From assembly GCA_021779775.1 (NCBI GenBank), contig JAJYAB010000065.1, forward strand, positions 1 through 8,550: a stretch of DNA of 8,550 nucleotides, given 5' to 3'. This DNA comes from Actinomycetes bacterium. Its GTDB lineage: Bacteria; Actinomycetota; Acidimicrobiia; Acidimicrobiales; UBA8190. Shown here one piece after another: positions 1-6,185 of the stretch (the first letter of the stretch is position 1; the number at the start of each line of letters is the position of its first letter). The translations under genes were made by a program, and so were the position numbers. Under the pieces are notes generated by a model, which saw only the letters and a list, made by a program, of their open reading frames with translations, was not told the DNA's origin and ran no database searches.

Positions 1-51
1 CGGTCGCTGACGGGGTCCGGTCGCTGACGGTGTCCGGTCGCTGAGGTGGCT
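1..51. repeat. 17-bp tandem repeat, three copies, TGA in every forward frame
   Basis: Copies are 1-17, 18-34 and 35-51. The first two differ at one base; the third keeps the first ten bases (CGGTCGCTGA) and then diverges. Each copy carries a TGA (8-10, 25-27, 42-44). Because 17 is not a multiple of 3, the three TGAs fall in three different forward frames, so any gene reading in from the left must end here. The last copy contains the hemW GTG start. The upstream gene is outside the window. The repeat is seen directly; any role in ending or uncoupling upstream translation is inference. Confidence 0.85.
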
Positions 52-1158
52 GCCTTCGGCGTGTACGTGCACGTCCCGTTCTGCGCCCGACGTTGCGACT
101 ACTGCGCCTTCGCCACGTGGACGGACCGCGACGACCTGATGGACGACTACGTGGAGGCGTGCCTGGCCGAGCTGCACCAGGCGGACGCGGCGGGCGAGCT
201 TCCCCCGGCGTCGTCGGTGTTCTTCGGCGGCGGCACGCCCTCGCGACTGCCTCCCGAGGCGGTTGCCGCCGTGCTGGGGCGCGTGCCGAGAACGCCATGC
301 GCCGAGGTCACCGTGGAGTGCAATCCGGAGGACGCGTCGGTCGAGCGCTTCGAGCAGTGGGTGTCGGCGGGTGTCGGCCGGGTGTCGTTCGGCGTGCAGT
401 CGATGGTCCCGCACGTGCTTGACGGGCTAGGACGGTCCCATGACCCGGCGGCGGTCGAAGCGGCAGTGGGGTCGGCTGCCCGGGCCGGGCTGGCGTCGGT
501 CAACGTCGACGTGATCTTCGGCGGCGCGGGGGAGAGCGACGCTGACTGGCTGGCCACCTTGGAGGGGGTGCTGCGCTTGGATCCTCGCCCCCAGCACGTG
601 AGCGCCTATGCCCTCACGGTCGAGCCAGGGACGGTGCTCGCCGCGGACCCGGTTCGGCACCCCGACGACGACGTGCAGGCTGATCGCTACCTGATGGCCG
701 ACTCGGTGCTGTCAGCTGCCGGCTACCGGTGGTACGAGGTGTCGAACTGGGCGTTGGCCGGCTACCAGTGCCGGCACAACCGCCTGTACTGGGCGCAAGG
801 GGACTACCGCGGCATCGGCTGTGCGGCGCACTCGCATCGGGCCGGCCGGCGGTGGTGGAACGTCCGGACCCCTGAGCGCTACATCGCCACCGTGCGCAGC
901 GGCCGCTCTCCCATGGCGGCCGGGGAGACCCTCTCGGCGCAGGAGCGGATGTTCGAGCGCCTGGCTCTCGCCCTGCGCACGGCCGAAGGGGTGCCTGCCG
1001 AAGTGGTGCCTGACCTCCCCGAGCTGCGCGGGCTCGTCCGGCGCTCGGGCGATCGCGCCGTGCTGACCCCACGCGGCCGGCTCATGGCCAACGCCGTCAC
1101 CGCGACGTTGCGAACGGTCACGGAGCGCGAAAATCCAGCCGGTATCCTTCCCGAATGA
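46..1158 (+). CDS. hemW: HemW-type heme chaperone, radical SAM family (formerly annotated as oxygen-independent coproporphyrinogen III oxidase-like)
   Basis: This 370-residue protein has the usual HemW length. The family binds heme and a 4Fe-4S cluster and is thought to deliver heme to target proteins such as respiratory enzymes; it is cytoplasmic or membrane-associated. The CxxxCxxC cluster motif is C13, C17, C20. The position two after C20 is F22, not a fourth cysteine, which favours HemW over true HemN. The SAM-binding GGGTP is at residues 61-65. The HemW block H244-N245-x-x-Y-W followed by GIGCAAHS is present, and the C-terminal part (about 300-365) looks like the HemN_C winged-helix region. 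GTG at 46 is chosen because an in-frame TGA lies at 25-27 and no other start codon falls between them; residues 5-12 (GVYVHVPF) match the family N-terminus. No convincing Shine-Dalgarno is visible. The stop overlaps the next gene by ATGA, suggesting co-transcription with glyS. Family assignment is firm; substrate proteins are unknown. Confidence 0.95.
   Translation: MAAFGVYVHVPFCARRCDYCAFATWTDRDDLMDDYVEACLAELHQADAAGELPPASSVFFGGGTPSRLPPEAVAAVLGRVPRTPCAEVTVECNPEDASVERFEQWVSAGVGRVSFGVQSMVPHVLDGLGRSHDPAAVEAAVGSAARAGLASVNVDVIFGGAGESDADWLATLEGVLRLDPRPQHVSAYALTVEPGTVLAADPVRHPDDDVQADRYLMADSVLSAAGYRWYEVSNWALAGYQCRHNRLYWAQGDYRGIGCAAHSHRAGRRWWNVRTPERYIATVRSGRSPMAAGETLSAQERMFERLALALRTAEGVPAEVVPDLPELRGLVRRSGDRAVLTPRGRLMANAVTATLRTVTERENPAGILPE
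1143..1148 (+). promoter_or_regulatory. Candidate -10 hexamer (TATCCT) for a leaderless glyS transcript
   Basis: TATCCT, preceded by GG, ends six bases before the glyS ATG, and there is no Shine-Dalgarno. A -10 (TAnnnT) placed 6-7 nt before a start codon is the arrangement known for leaderless mRNAs in actinobacteria. No good -35 lies at normal spacing; TTGCGA at 1108-1113 is too far. The similar GGTACCGT before dnaG supports the idea. The element lies inside the hemW 3' end, so glyS could also be translated by coupling through the ATGA overlap. Confidence 0.4.
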
Positions 1159-2474
1159 CCGAGGCCTCCGCAGATCGGCCCGCCGACCTGCTCGAAAAGA
1201 TCGTCAACCTGTGCAAGCGGCGGGGGTTCGTCTTCCCGTCGGCCGAGATCTACGGCGGGTTCCGGTCCACGTACGACTACGGGCCTCTCGGGGTGCTCCT
1301 GCTTCGCAACGTGAAGGACGCCTGGTGGCGGGCCATGGTGCAGCTGCGCGACGACGTGGTCGGCCTCGACGCCGCCCTCCTCTCCAGCCCCAAGATCTGG
1401 GCTGCTTCGGGGCACCTGGAGAACTTCACCGACCCGCTCGTCGACTGCCGCAGCTGCCACGAGCGGTGGAGGGCCGACAAGATCGGGGACAGGTGTCCCA
1501 ACTGTGGCTCCACCGACCTGACCGAGCCCCGCTCGTTCAACCTGATGTTCAAGACCCACGCCGGCCCCGTCGAGGAGGACGCCACTGTCGCCTACCTCCG
1601 GCCGGAGACCGCCCAGGGCATGTTCGTCAACTTCGCCGGCGTGCTCCAGACCTCCCGGAAGAAGCCGCCCTTCGGCATCGCCCAGGTCGGCAAGTCGTTC
1701 CGCAACGAGATCACCCCGCAGAATTTCGTCTTCCGTACCCGGGAGTTCGAGCAGATGGAGATGGAGTACTTCGTGCCGCCAGGCGAAGCCGACGCCTGGT
1801 TCTCCTACTGGCTGGAGGAGCGGTTCCGCTGGTACCGCGATCTGGGGATCCCCGAGGAGCGGCTCCGGCTTCGTCATCACCAGGCGGACGAGCTGTCGCA
1901 CTACTCGGCGGCGACAGCCGACGTCGAGTTCCTCTTCCCCTGGGGCTGGGACGAGCTCGAAGGCATCGCCAACCGGACGGACTTCGACCTGAGCGCCCAT
2001 GCCGCGGCGTCGGGGGAGAAGCTGGAGTACTTCGACCAGGCGACCGGCGAGCGCTACACCCCCCATGTGATCGAGCCGGCTGCCGGAGCGACCCGAACGA
2101 TGATGGCCTTCTTGCTATCTGCCTACGACGAGGACGAGGTCGGGGGCGAGCCCCGCTCGGTGCTCCGGCTCGACCCGCGCCTGGCGCCGTACCAGGTCGC
2201 TGTCCTGCCGCTGTCGAAGAAGGACACCCTCGAGCCGCTTGCCCGGCGGGTGCTCGGTCTGCTGCAGCCCCTGTGCATGTGCGACTACGACGTGACGCAG
2301 TCCATCGGCAAGCGGTACCGCCGGCAGGACGAGGTCGGCACGCCCTACTGTGTGACGGTCGACTTCGACTCGTTGGAGGACGGCGCGGTGACGGTCCGCG
2401 ACCGGGACAGCACGGACCAGACGCGTGTCCCCATCGCCGGCCTGGTCGACCACATCGCCGCCCGGATCGCCTGA
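1155..2474 (+). CDS. glyS: Glycyl-tRNA synthetase, single-chain alpha2 class II type
   Basis: The enzyme attaches glycine to tRNA-Gly with ATP in the cytoplasm. At 439 residues it is slightly shorter than typical bacterial alpha2 enzymes. Residues about 30-47 carry the family opening (SAEIYGGFRSTYDYGPLG). A zinc-binding insertion has C98, C101, C114 and C117. RPETAQG at 149-155 and motif 2 (FRNE, R183 and E185, then the TREFEQMEMEYF stretch) form the active site; motif 3 holds R314 in GATRTMMAFLL. The anticodon-binding domain starts near residue 335 (RLDPRLAPYQVAVLPL) and includes SIGKRYRRQDEVGTPYCVTVD. The form is that of actinobacteria, archaea and eukaryotes, not the two-subunit glyQ/glyS enzyme. 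ATG at 1155 overlaps the hemW stop (ATGA); there is no Shine-Dalgarno, so translation is either coupled to hemW or leaderless. The TGA stop is in a duplicated 13-bp unit. Assignment is secure. Confidence 0.97.
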   Translation: MTEASADRPADLLEKIVNLCKRRGFVFPSAEIYGGFRSTYDYGPLGVLLLRNVKDAWWRAMVQLRDDVVGLDAALLSSPKIWAASGHLENFTDPLVDCRSCHERWRADKIGDRCPNCGSTDLTEPRSFNLMFKTHAGPVEEDATVAYLRPETAQGMFVNFAGVLQTSRKKPPFGIAQVGKSFRNEITPQNFVFRTREFEQMEMEYFVPPGEADAWFSYWLEERFRWYRDLGIPEERLRLRHHQADELSHYSAATADVEFLFPWGWDELEGIANRTDFDLSAHAAASGEKLEYFDQATGERYTPHVIEPAAGATRTMMAFLLSAYDEDEVGGEPRSVLRLDPRLAPYQVAVLPLSKKDTLEPLARRVLGLLQPLCMCDYDVTQSIGKRYRRQDEVGTPYCVTVDFDSLEDGAVTVRDRDSTDQTRVPIAGLVDHIAARIA

Positions 2475-2488
2475 ACGGATCGCCTGAA
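2463..2488. repeat. Perfect 13-bp tandem duplication over the glyS stop codon
   Basis: CGGATCGCCTGAA occurs at 2463-2475 and again at 2476-2488, followed by a further CGG. The first copy supplies the last codons and TGA of glyS; the second lies just after the stop and supplies the beginning of the left arm of the hairpin at 2486-2503. It looks like a recent slippage duplication. The repeat is seen directly; its origin is inference. Confidence 0.85.
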
Positions 2489-2503
2489 CGGCACCAGCCG
2501 TTC
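2486..2503. terminator. 7-bp hairpin between convergent genes, possible terminator
   Basis: GAACGGC (2486-2492) pairs perfectly with GCCGTTC (2497-2503) around the tetraloop ACCA. It lies 12 bp after the glyS stop and about 50 bp after the end of the minus-strand gene, so it could serve both convergent genes. Neither strand has a U-rich tract after the stem, so it is not a canonical intrinsic terminator; U-poor terminators have been proposed in high-GC actinobacteria. Confidence 0.4.
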
Positions 2504-2554
2504 CGTCGTCACCGTCCGGCGCCAGCGGCAGGCGCTGCCGTGCCTGCTCCAGGG

Positions 2555-3310
2555 TCAGGCGGATACCCGAGGTGGGTGGCTCCAGCGGGAGATCGCCGAA
2601 GCGAGTGTCGTGGCGTGCTCGCAGCTGCCCTGGTGCGGGCCGGTCAAGAACCGTTCCACTGCGGCCCCGGCACGTGGCTGCGCCGGCACGAGCAGCCGGT
2701 GCCCCACCACGGTACGGGCCGGCAGGTGCTCCACCAGGCACGTCCGGGCCCGGGCGATGCCGAGCAGCCGCATGATGCTGGTGCCCGGCCCGATGGTGAG
2801 GTGGTGCCCGGCCGAGGTCAGCAGCTCGAAAGCCGCCACTGGGTTCGTGACCAGCGCGGCCAGGTCGAGCTGGCCGCGCGCCAGGCGTCCGAGCACCGAG
2901 CCTGCCGGCACCGAGGACAGGTCCAGCCCGACGTAGCTCGACACGGGCACGCCGAGGCGCCGTACGGCACGGACCATCGCCGACGCGCGCTCGGGTGCGA
3001 TAGTGCCGAGCGCCGCCTCCTTGGCACCGCTGCTGAGCTGCTGGGGCAGGGTGAGCACCACCGATCTCCCGTTCACCGTGCGGATGGCGAAGATGGATGC
3101 GGCGCCAGCCGGCTGGTGCACGGTCACCAGGACGTCGCCGTGCCCTCCGACGAGCAGGGCTGCCGGCACGGCGACGCGATGGGCGGCATGATCAAGGCGG
3201 TACCACGCGGCGGCCGACAGACCGGCCGCGGCCAGGACGACCACGGCGATCCCGGCGGTCGACCAGAGCAGCGCCCGGCGCAGCCAGTGCCGGCGGATGG
3301 AGGGGGCCAT
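2555..3310 (-). CDS. Membrane-anchored extracytoplasmic protein, possibly a degenerate LytR-CpsA-Psr (LCP)-like protein
   Basis: The gene encodes 251 residues from ATG at 3310-3308. The start is chosen because residues 5-12 are basic (IRRHWLRR) and lead straight into one hydrophobic helix, about 13-35; an upstream ATG at 3391 would add 27 residues with no obvious function. Basic residues before the helix predict N-terminus inside and the rest outside. The soluble part weakly resembles the LCP fold: LLVGG at 52-56 and a strand ending in RSVVLTLPQQL at 82-92, where LCP enzymes usually have S-[IF]-P-R-D; and LGVPVSSYVGLDLSSV at 119-134, where LCP enzymes have 'GVPIDYYVxVDFSGF'. The catalytic-type arginine and aspartate after the proline are replaced by Q90 and Q91, so the enzyme reaction (moving polymers onto peptidoglycan) is doubtful. 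It is the only minus-strand gene, convergent with glyS and divergent from ppdK. That it is a coding gene with an N-terminal anchor is likely; the LCP relation is tentative. Confidence 0.7.
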   Translation of the reverse strand: MAPSIRRHWLRRALLWSTAGIAVVVLAAAGLSAAAWYRLDHAAHRVAVPAALLVGGHGDVLVTVHQPAGAASIFAIRTVNGRSVVLTLPQQLSSGAKEAALGTIAPERASAMVRAVRRLGVPVSSYVGLDLSSVPAGSVLGRLARGQLDLAALVTNPVAAFELLTSAGHHLTIGPGTSIMRLLGIARARTCLVEHLPARTVVGHRLLVPAQPRAGAAVERFLTGPHQGSCEHATTLASAISRWSHPPRVSA

Positions 3311-3392
3311 GCCGGGGTATCGGCATCCGCCGCCGTGCGCTCGACCGGCCGACCAACAATTCTCGCTCGCCGGCCCGGTGTGCCCGAGCATC

Positions 3393-3398
3393 TAGGAT
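3393..3398 (+). promoter_or_regulatory. Candidate -10 hexamer (TAGGAT) of the ppdK promoter
   Basis: TAGGAT fits the actinobacterial TAnnnT -10 and lies in the 121-bp spacer between the divergent LCP-like gene and ppdK. It would give a 5' leader of roughly 27 nt containing the Shine-Dalgarno. I see no recognisable -35 at 16-18 bp spacing. I found no convincing minus-strand promoter in the same spacer. Confidence 0.4.
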
Positions 3399-3418
3399 TC
3401 CCCCGTTCCGCCCCCACC

Positions 3419-3424
3419 AGGAGA
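3419..3424 (+). promoter_or_regulatory. Shine-Dalgarno AGGAGA for ppdK
   Basis: AGGAGA ends seven bases before the ATG at 3432, a normal spacing. It fixes the ppdK start and contrasts with the SD-less starts of glyS and dnaG nearby. Confidence 0.8.
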
Positions 3425-3431
3425 TCCCCCC

Positions 3432-6131
3432 ATGCCGTTCGTCTACGACTTCGACCACAAGCACCGCCGGCCGCCCATGGACCTGAAGGCCCTCCTCGGC
3501 GGCAAGGGGGCGAACCTGGCCGAGATGACGTCGGTGCTCGGGCTGCCGGTCCCCCCCGGGTTCACCATCAGCACCGACGCGTGCCGCGACTACATGCACG
3601 GCGGCTGGCCCGACCTGCTGTCCGGTCAGGTCGGCCGGGCCAGGGCCCGCCTGGAGCGGAAGATGGGCAAGCGGCTCGGCGATCCGGCCGACCCCTTGCT
3701 GGTCAGCGTGCGTTCCGGGGCCAAGTTCTCGATGCCCGGGATGATGGACACCGTCTTGAACCTGGGTCTTAACGACGCGTCCGTGGAGGGACTGGCCCGG
3801 CAGACGGCCGACCGGCGGTTCGCCTACGACTCGTACCGCCGGTTCGTCGCCATGTACGGCCGGATCGTCCTCCACGTCCCCGGCGAAGACTTCGACGGGC
3901 TGCTCGAGTCGGCGCGCGAGCAGGCAGGGGCCAGCAGCGACGCCGGCATCCCGGTGGAGCGGCTGCAGGATCTGGTCGACGCCTACAAGAAGATCGTTCG
4001 GCGCCACACCGGCAGGCCGTTCCCCCAGGACCCGGACCTGCAGCTGCGCGGTGCGGTCGAGGCGGTGTTCCGATCGTGGAACGGTGCCCGGGCGGTCGCC
4101 TACCGCGACCACGAGCACATCCCCCACGACCTGGGCACCGCCGTCAACGTGCAGGCCATGGTGTTCGGCAACCGTGACGACCAGTCGGGGACGGGCGTCG
4201 GGTTCACCCGCGACCCGGCGACCGGTGCGCAGGGCGAGTACGGGGACTTCCTGGTGAACGCACAGGGCGAGGATGTGGTTGCCGGCATTCGCAACACCGA
4301 GCCCCTGTCTGCGCTGAAGCACGAATTCCCGAAGATCCACGCCGAGCTCCTCGACATCTTCGCCCGCCTCGAATCGCACTATCGCGACATGTGCGACACG
4401 GAGTTCACCATCGAGCAGGGCAAGCTGTGGATGTTGCAGACCCGGGTCGGCAAGCGCACCGGGAACGCCGCGCTGCGCATGGCGGTGGAGATGACCAAGG
4501 ACCGGGCCATCCGCCTGACCCGCGAGGAGGCGGTGCAACGGGTGTCGGGCGAGCAGTTGGAGCAGATGCTCCACCCACAGTTCGCCGGCGGAGGGCACGA
4601 CGTGGTGACCCGGGGGCTCGGGGCCTCGCCCGGGGCAGCGGTCGGGCGCGCGTACTTCTCCGCAGATGACGCCGCCGCCGCCGCCGGACGCGGCGAAGCG
4701 GCCATCTTGGTCCGAAGCGAGACATCACCGGATGACGTCCACGGCATGCTGGCAGCCCAGGGGATCCTCACCGCCCGAGGCGGCCTCGTGTCGCACGCTG
4801 CGGTAGTGGCCCGGGGATGGGGCAAGCCGGCGGTGGTCGGCGCCGAGAAGGTGCGTATCGCCGGACGGAGCTTCACCGTCGGTTCCACGAAGGTGTCCGA
4901 AGGTGACTGGCTGTCCATCGACGGGTCGTCTGGTGACGTCGTGGTGGGGAGGGTCGAGCTGTCGGATGCCGAGCCGCCGGCCGAGCTCCAGACGCTGCTC
5001 GGCTGGGCCGACACCATCCGTAAGGGCCGGCTCGGTGTCCGGGCCAACGCCGACAACGGCCCGGATGCGGAGAACGCCCGGCGGTTCGGCGCCGAAGGGA
5101 TCGGCCTGTGCCGTACCGAGCACATGTTCCTGGCGGAGGACCGGCTGCCGATCGTCCGGCGCATGATCCTGGCCTCGTCGCCTGCAGCGGAGGAGGCGGC
5201 GCTCGAAGAGCTCCGGGTCGCCCAGCGCACGGACTTCCTCGACATCCTGCGGGCCATGGACGGCCTGCCGGTGACGATCCGCCTCCTCGACCCTCCGCTG
5301 CACGAGTTCCTGCCCGACCTGAGCGAGCTGGCCGTCAAGAAGGCGACGACCGGCCTCACCAAGCAGGAGCAGGCGCTGTATGCGGCTGCCGAAGACTGGC
5401 ACGAGGTCAACCCCATGCTCGGGACCCGTGGCGTCCGCCTCGGTGTGCTGAAGCCAGGGCTGTACGCCATGCAGGTGCGCGCCCTCATGGAGGCGGCGCT
5501 CGAACGTGTGGATGGCGGCGGGCGCCCGGTGGTGGAGATCATGATCCCCTTGACCGTCACCCGCGAGGAGATGGCCGAGGCGCGCCGGTGGGTGGACGAG
5601 GCGGTGTCGTCCACGCTGTCCGCCGCCGGTGTCCGCCGTACCAGGAGCCGCCTGAAGGTCTCCATCGGCACGATGATCGAGACACCCCGTGCAGCGCTGC
5701 GCGCCGGCGACATCGCGCAGGAGGCCGACTTCTTCTCGTTCGGCACCAACGACCTCACCCAGATGACCTTCGGCTTCTCGCGCGACGACGTCGAGGGCCG
5801 GATGATGGCGGCCTACCTCGACAAGGGCCTGCTGGCCCGTAACCCGTTCGAAGTCGTCGACGCTGACGGCGTCGGTGAGCTGGTCCGGCTCGGGGTCGAG
5901 CGAGGGCGGGCGGCCCGTCCCGGCCTGAAGGTCGGGGTGTGCGGCGAGCACGGTGGCGACCCGGAGTCCATCCGGACCTTCGCTGCCGCCGGCCTCGACT
6001 ACGTCAGCTGCTCGCCGTTCCGCGTGCCGGTGGCTCGCCTGGCCGCGGCGCAGGCCGTGCTCGAGCTACAGGCGAAGGCTGGGCCGGCCAGGAAGGCTGC
6101 GCCGGCGAGGAAGGCTGCGCCGGGCCGTTAG
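3432..6131 (+). CDS. ppdK: Pyruvate, phosphate dikinase
   Basis: This cytoplasmic enzyme interconverts pyruvate + ATP + phosphate and PEP + AMP + pyrophosphate, for gluconeogenesis or PPi-dependent glycolysis. At 899 residues it is close to the classical 870-880 plus a short tail. The N-terminal ATP-grasp domain (about 1-340) has GGKGANLAEM with K25, VRSGAKFSMPGMMDT with R94, and LQTRVGKRT with R338. The swivelling phosphohistidine domain carries the catalytic H455 in GGLVSHAAVVARGWGKP. The PEP/pyruvate barrel has R561 (CRTEH), R617 (RLLDPPLHEF), E750 (IETPRAAL), N773 (GTNDLTQM) and C837 (GVCGEHGGDP). H455, R561 and R617 have the same numbers as in the Clostridium symbiosum enzyme as I recall it. 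Residue 453, two before the histidine, is valine instead of the threonine that PDRP phosphorylates in regulated PPDKs. The C-terminus ends in two ARKAAP repeats. The gene has its own Shine-Dalgarno and is followed 54 bp later by dnaG. Confidence 0.97.
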   Translation: MPFVYDFDHKHRRPPMDLKALLGGKGANLAEMTSVLGLPVPPGFTISTDACRDYMHGGWPDLLSGQVGRARARLERKMGKRLGDPADPLLVSVRSGAKFSMPGMMDTVLNLGLNDASVEGLARQTADRRFAYDSYRRFVAMYGRIVLHVPGEDFDGLLESAREQAGASSDAGIPVERLQDLVDAYKKIVRRHTGRPFPQDPDLQLRGAVEAVFRSWNGARAVAYRDHEHIPHDLGTAVNVQAMVFGNRDDQSGTGVGFTRDPATGAQGEYGDFLVNAQGEDVVAGIRNTEPLSALKHEFPKIHAELLDIFARLESHYRDMCDTEFTIEQGKLWMLQTRVGKRTGNAALRMAVEMTKDRAIRLTREEAVQRVSGEQLEQMLHPQFAGGGHDVVTRGLGASPGAAVGRAYFSADDAAAAAGRGEAAILVRSETSPDDVHGMLAAQGILTARGGLVSHAAVVARGWGKPAVVGAEKVRIAGRSFTVGSTKVSEGDWLSIDGSSGDVVVGRVELSDAEPPAELQTLLGWADTIRKGRLGVRANADNGPDAENARRFGAEGIGLCRTEHMFLAEDRLPIVRRMILASSPAAEEAALEELRVAQRTDFLDILRAMDGLPVTIRLLDPPLHEFLPDLSELAVKKATTGLTKQEQALYAAAEDWHEVNPMLGTRGVRLGVLKPGLYAMQVRALMEAALERVDGGGRPVVEIMIPLTVTREEMAEARRWVDEAVSSTLSAAGVRRTRSRLKVSIGTMIETPRAALRAGDIAQEADFFSFGTNDLTQMTFGFSRDDVEGRMMAAYLDKGLLARNPFEVVDADGVGELVRLGVERGRAARPGLKVGVCGEHGGDPESIRTFAAAGLDYVSCSPFRVPVARLAAAQAVLELQAKAGPARKAAPARKAAPGR
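6087..6122 (+). repeat. 18-bp in-frame tandem repeat encoding an ARKAAP-ARKAAP tail
   Basis: Two 18-bp units (6087-6104 and 6105-6122) differ at one synonymous base and encode ARKAAP twice (PPDK residues 886-897), followed by Gly-Arg-stop. The tail is basic and alanine/proline-rich, like the disordered lysine-rich tails of some actinobacterial nucleoid proteins, and lies beyond the conserved end of the PPDK fold. Function is unknown. Confidence 0.85.
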
Positions 6132-6141
6132 CCGGGCTCGC

Positions 6142-6169
6142 CGGGCGGCAGCCGCCGGCCCCCCGCCCG
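6142..6169 (+). other. GC-rich inverted repeat in the ppdK-dnaG spacer
   Basis: CGGGCGG (6142-6148) can pair with CCGCCCG (6163-6169) around a 14-nt loop; an alternative smaller stem GGCGG-CAG-CCGCC lies inside. There is no U-tract, and sequence this GC-rich forms such pairs easily. It could attenuate ppdK read-through ahead of the dnaG promoter candidate, but the evidence is weak. Confidence 0.3.
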
Positions 6170-6172
6170 CGG

Positions 6173-6178
6173 TACCGT
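6173..6178 (+). promoter_or_regulatory. Candidate -10 hexamer (TACCGT) for a leaderless dnaG transcript
   Basis: GGTACCGT stands seven bases before the dnaG ATG, with no Shine-Dalgarno in between. The layout (GGTAnnnT, 6-7 nt, ATG) matches that before glyS and fits transcription starting at or next to the A of ATG. No -35 is recognisable in the GC-rich sequence upstream. Confidence 0.45.
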
Positions 6179-6185
6179 CCTGGCG

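Noticed and set aside
46..1158. Reading the first gene as oxygen-independent coproporphyrinogen oxidase (HemN)
   Set aside because: The fourth cysteine of the HemN CxxxCxxCxC motif is replaced by F22, and the protein is of HemW length (370 versus about 450 residues).
2523..2537. CAGCG/CGCTG 5-bp inverted repeat after the glyS terminator candidate
   Set aside because: A stem this short with a 5-nt loop is common by chance in GC-rich DNA, and there is no U-tract.
2115..2741. 208-codon minus-strand open frame at the glyS 3' end
   Set aside because: It overlaps both the glyS anticodon-binding domain and the 3' end of the LCP-like gene in another frame and shows no recognisable motif.
3311..3391. 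Upstream ATG (3391) extending the minus-strand gene by 27 residues
   Set aside because: Although a GGGGGAA stretch lies about 9 nt before it, the added residues are not like a signal region, and ATG at 3310 puts basic residues directly before the membrane helix, as expected.
1211..3772. 853-codon open frame in another frame over glyS, the minus-strand gene and the start of ppdK
   Set aside because: It is Arg/Pro/Gly/Ala-rich without any family motif, crosses three real genes, and arises because stop codons are rare in high-GC DNA.
3192..4598. 468-codon minus-strand open frame over the start of ppdK
   Set aside because: It is antisense to conserved PPDK residues and overlaps the LCP-like gene; composition is typical of a GC-rich shadow frame.
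3432..6131. Possibility that the dikinase is PEP synthase (PpsA)
   Set aside because: The opening residues, the SVRSGAKFSMPGMMDT block, the GVCGEHGGDP motif and residue spacing all match PPDK.
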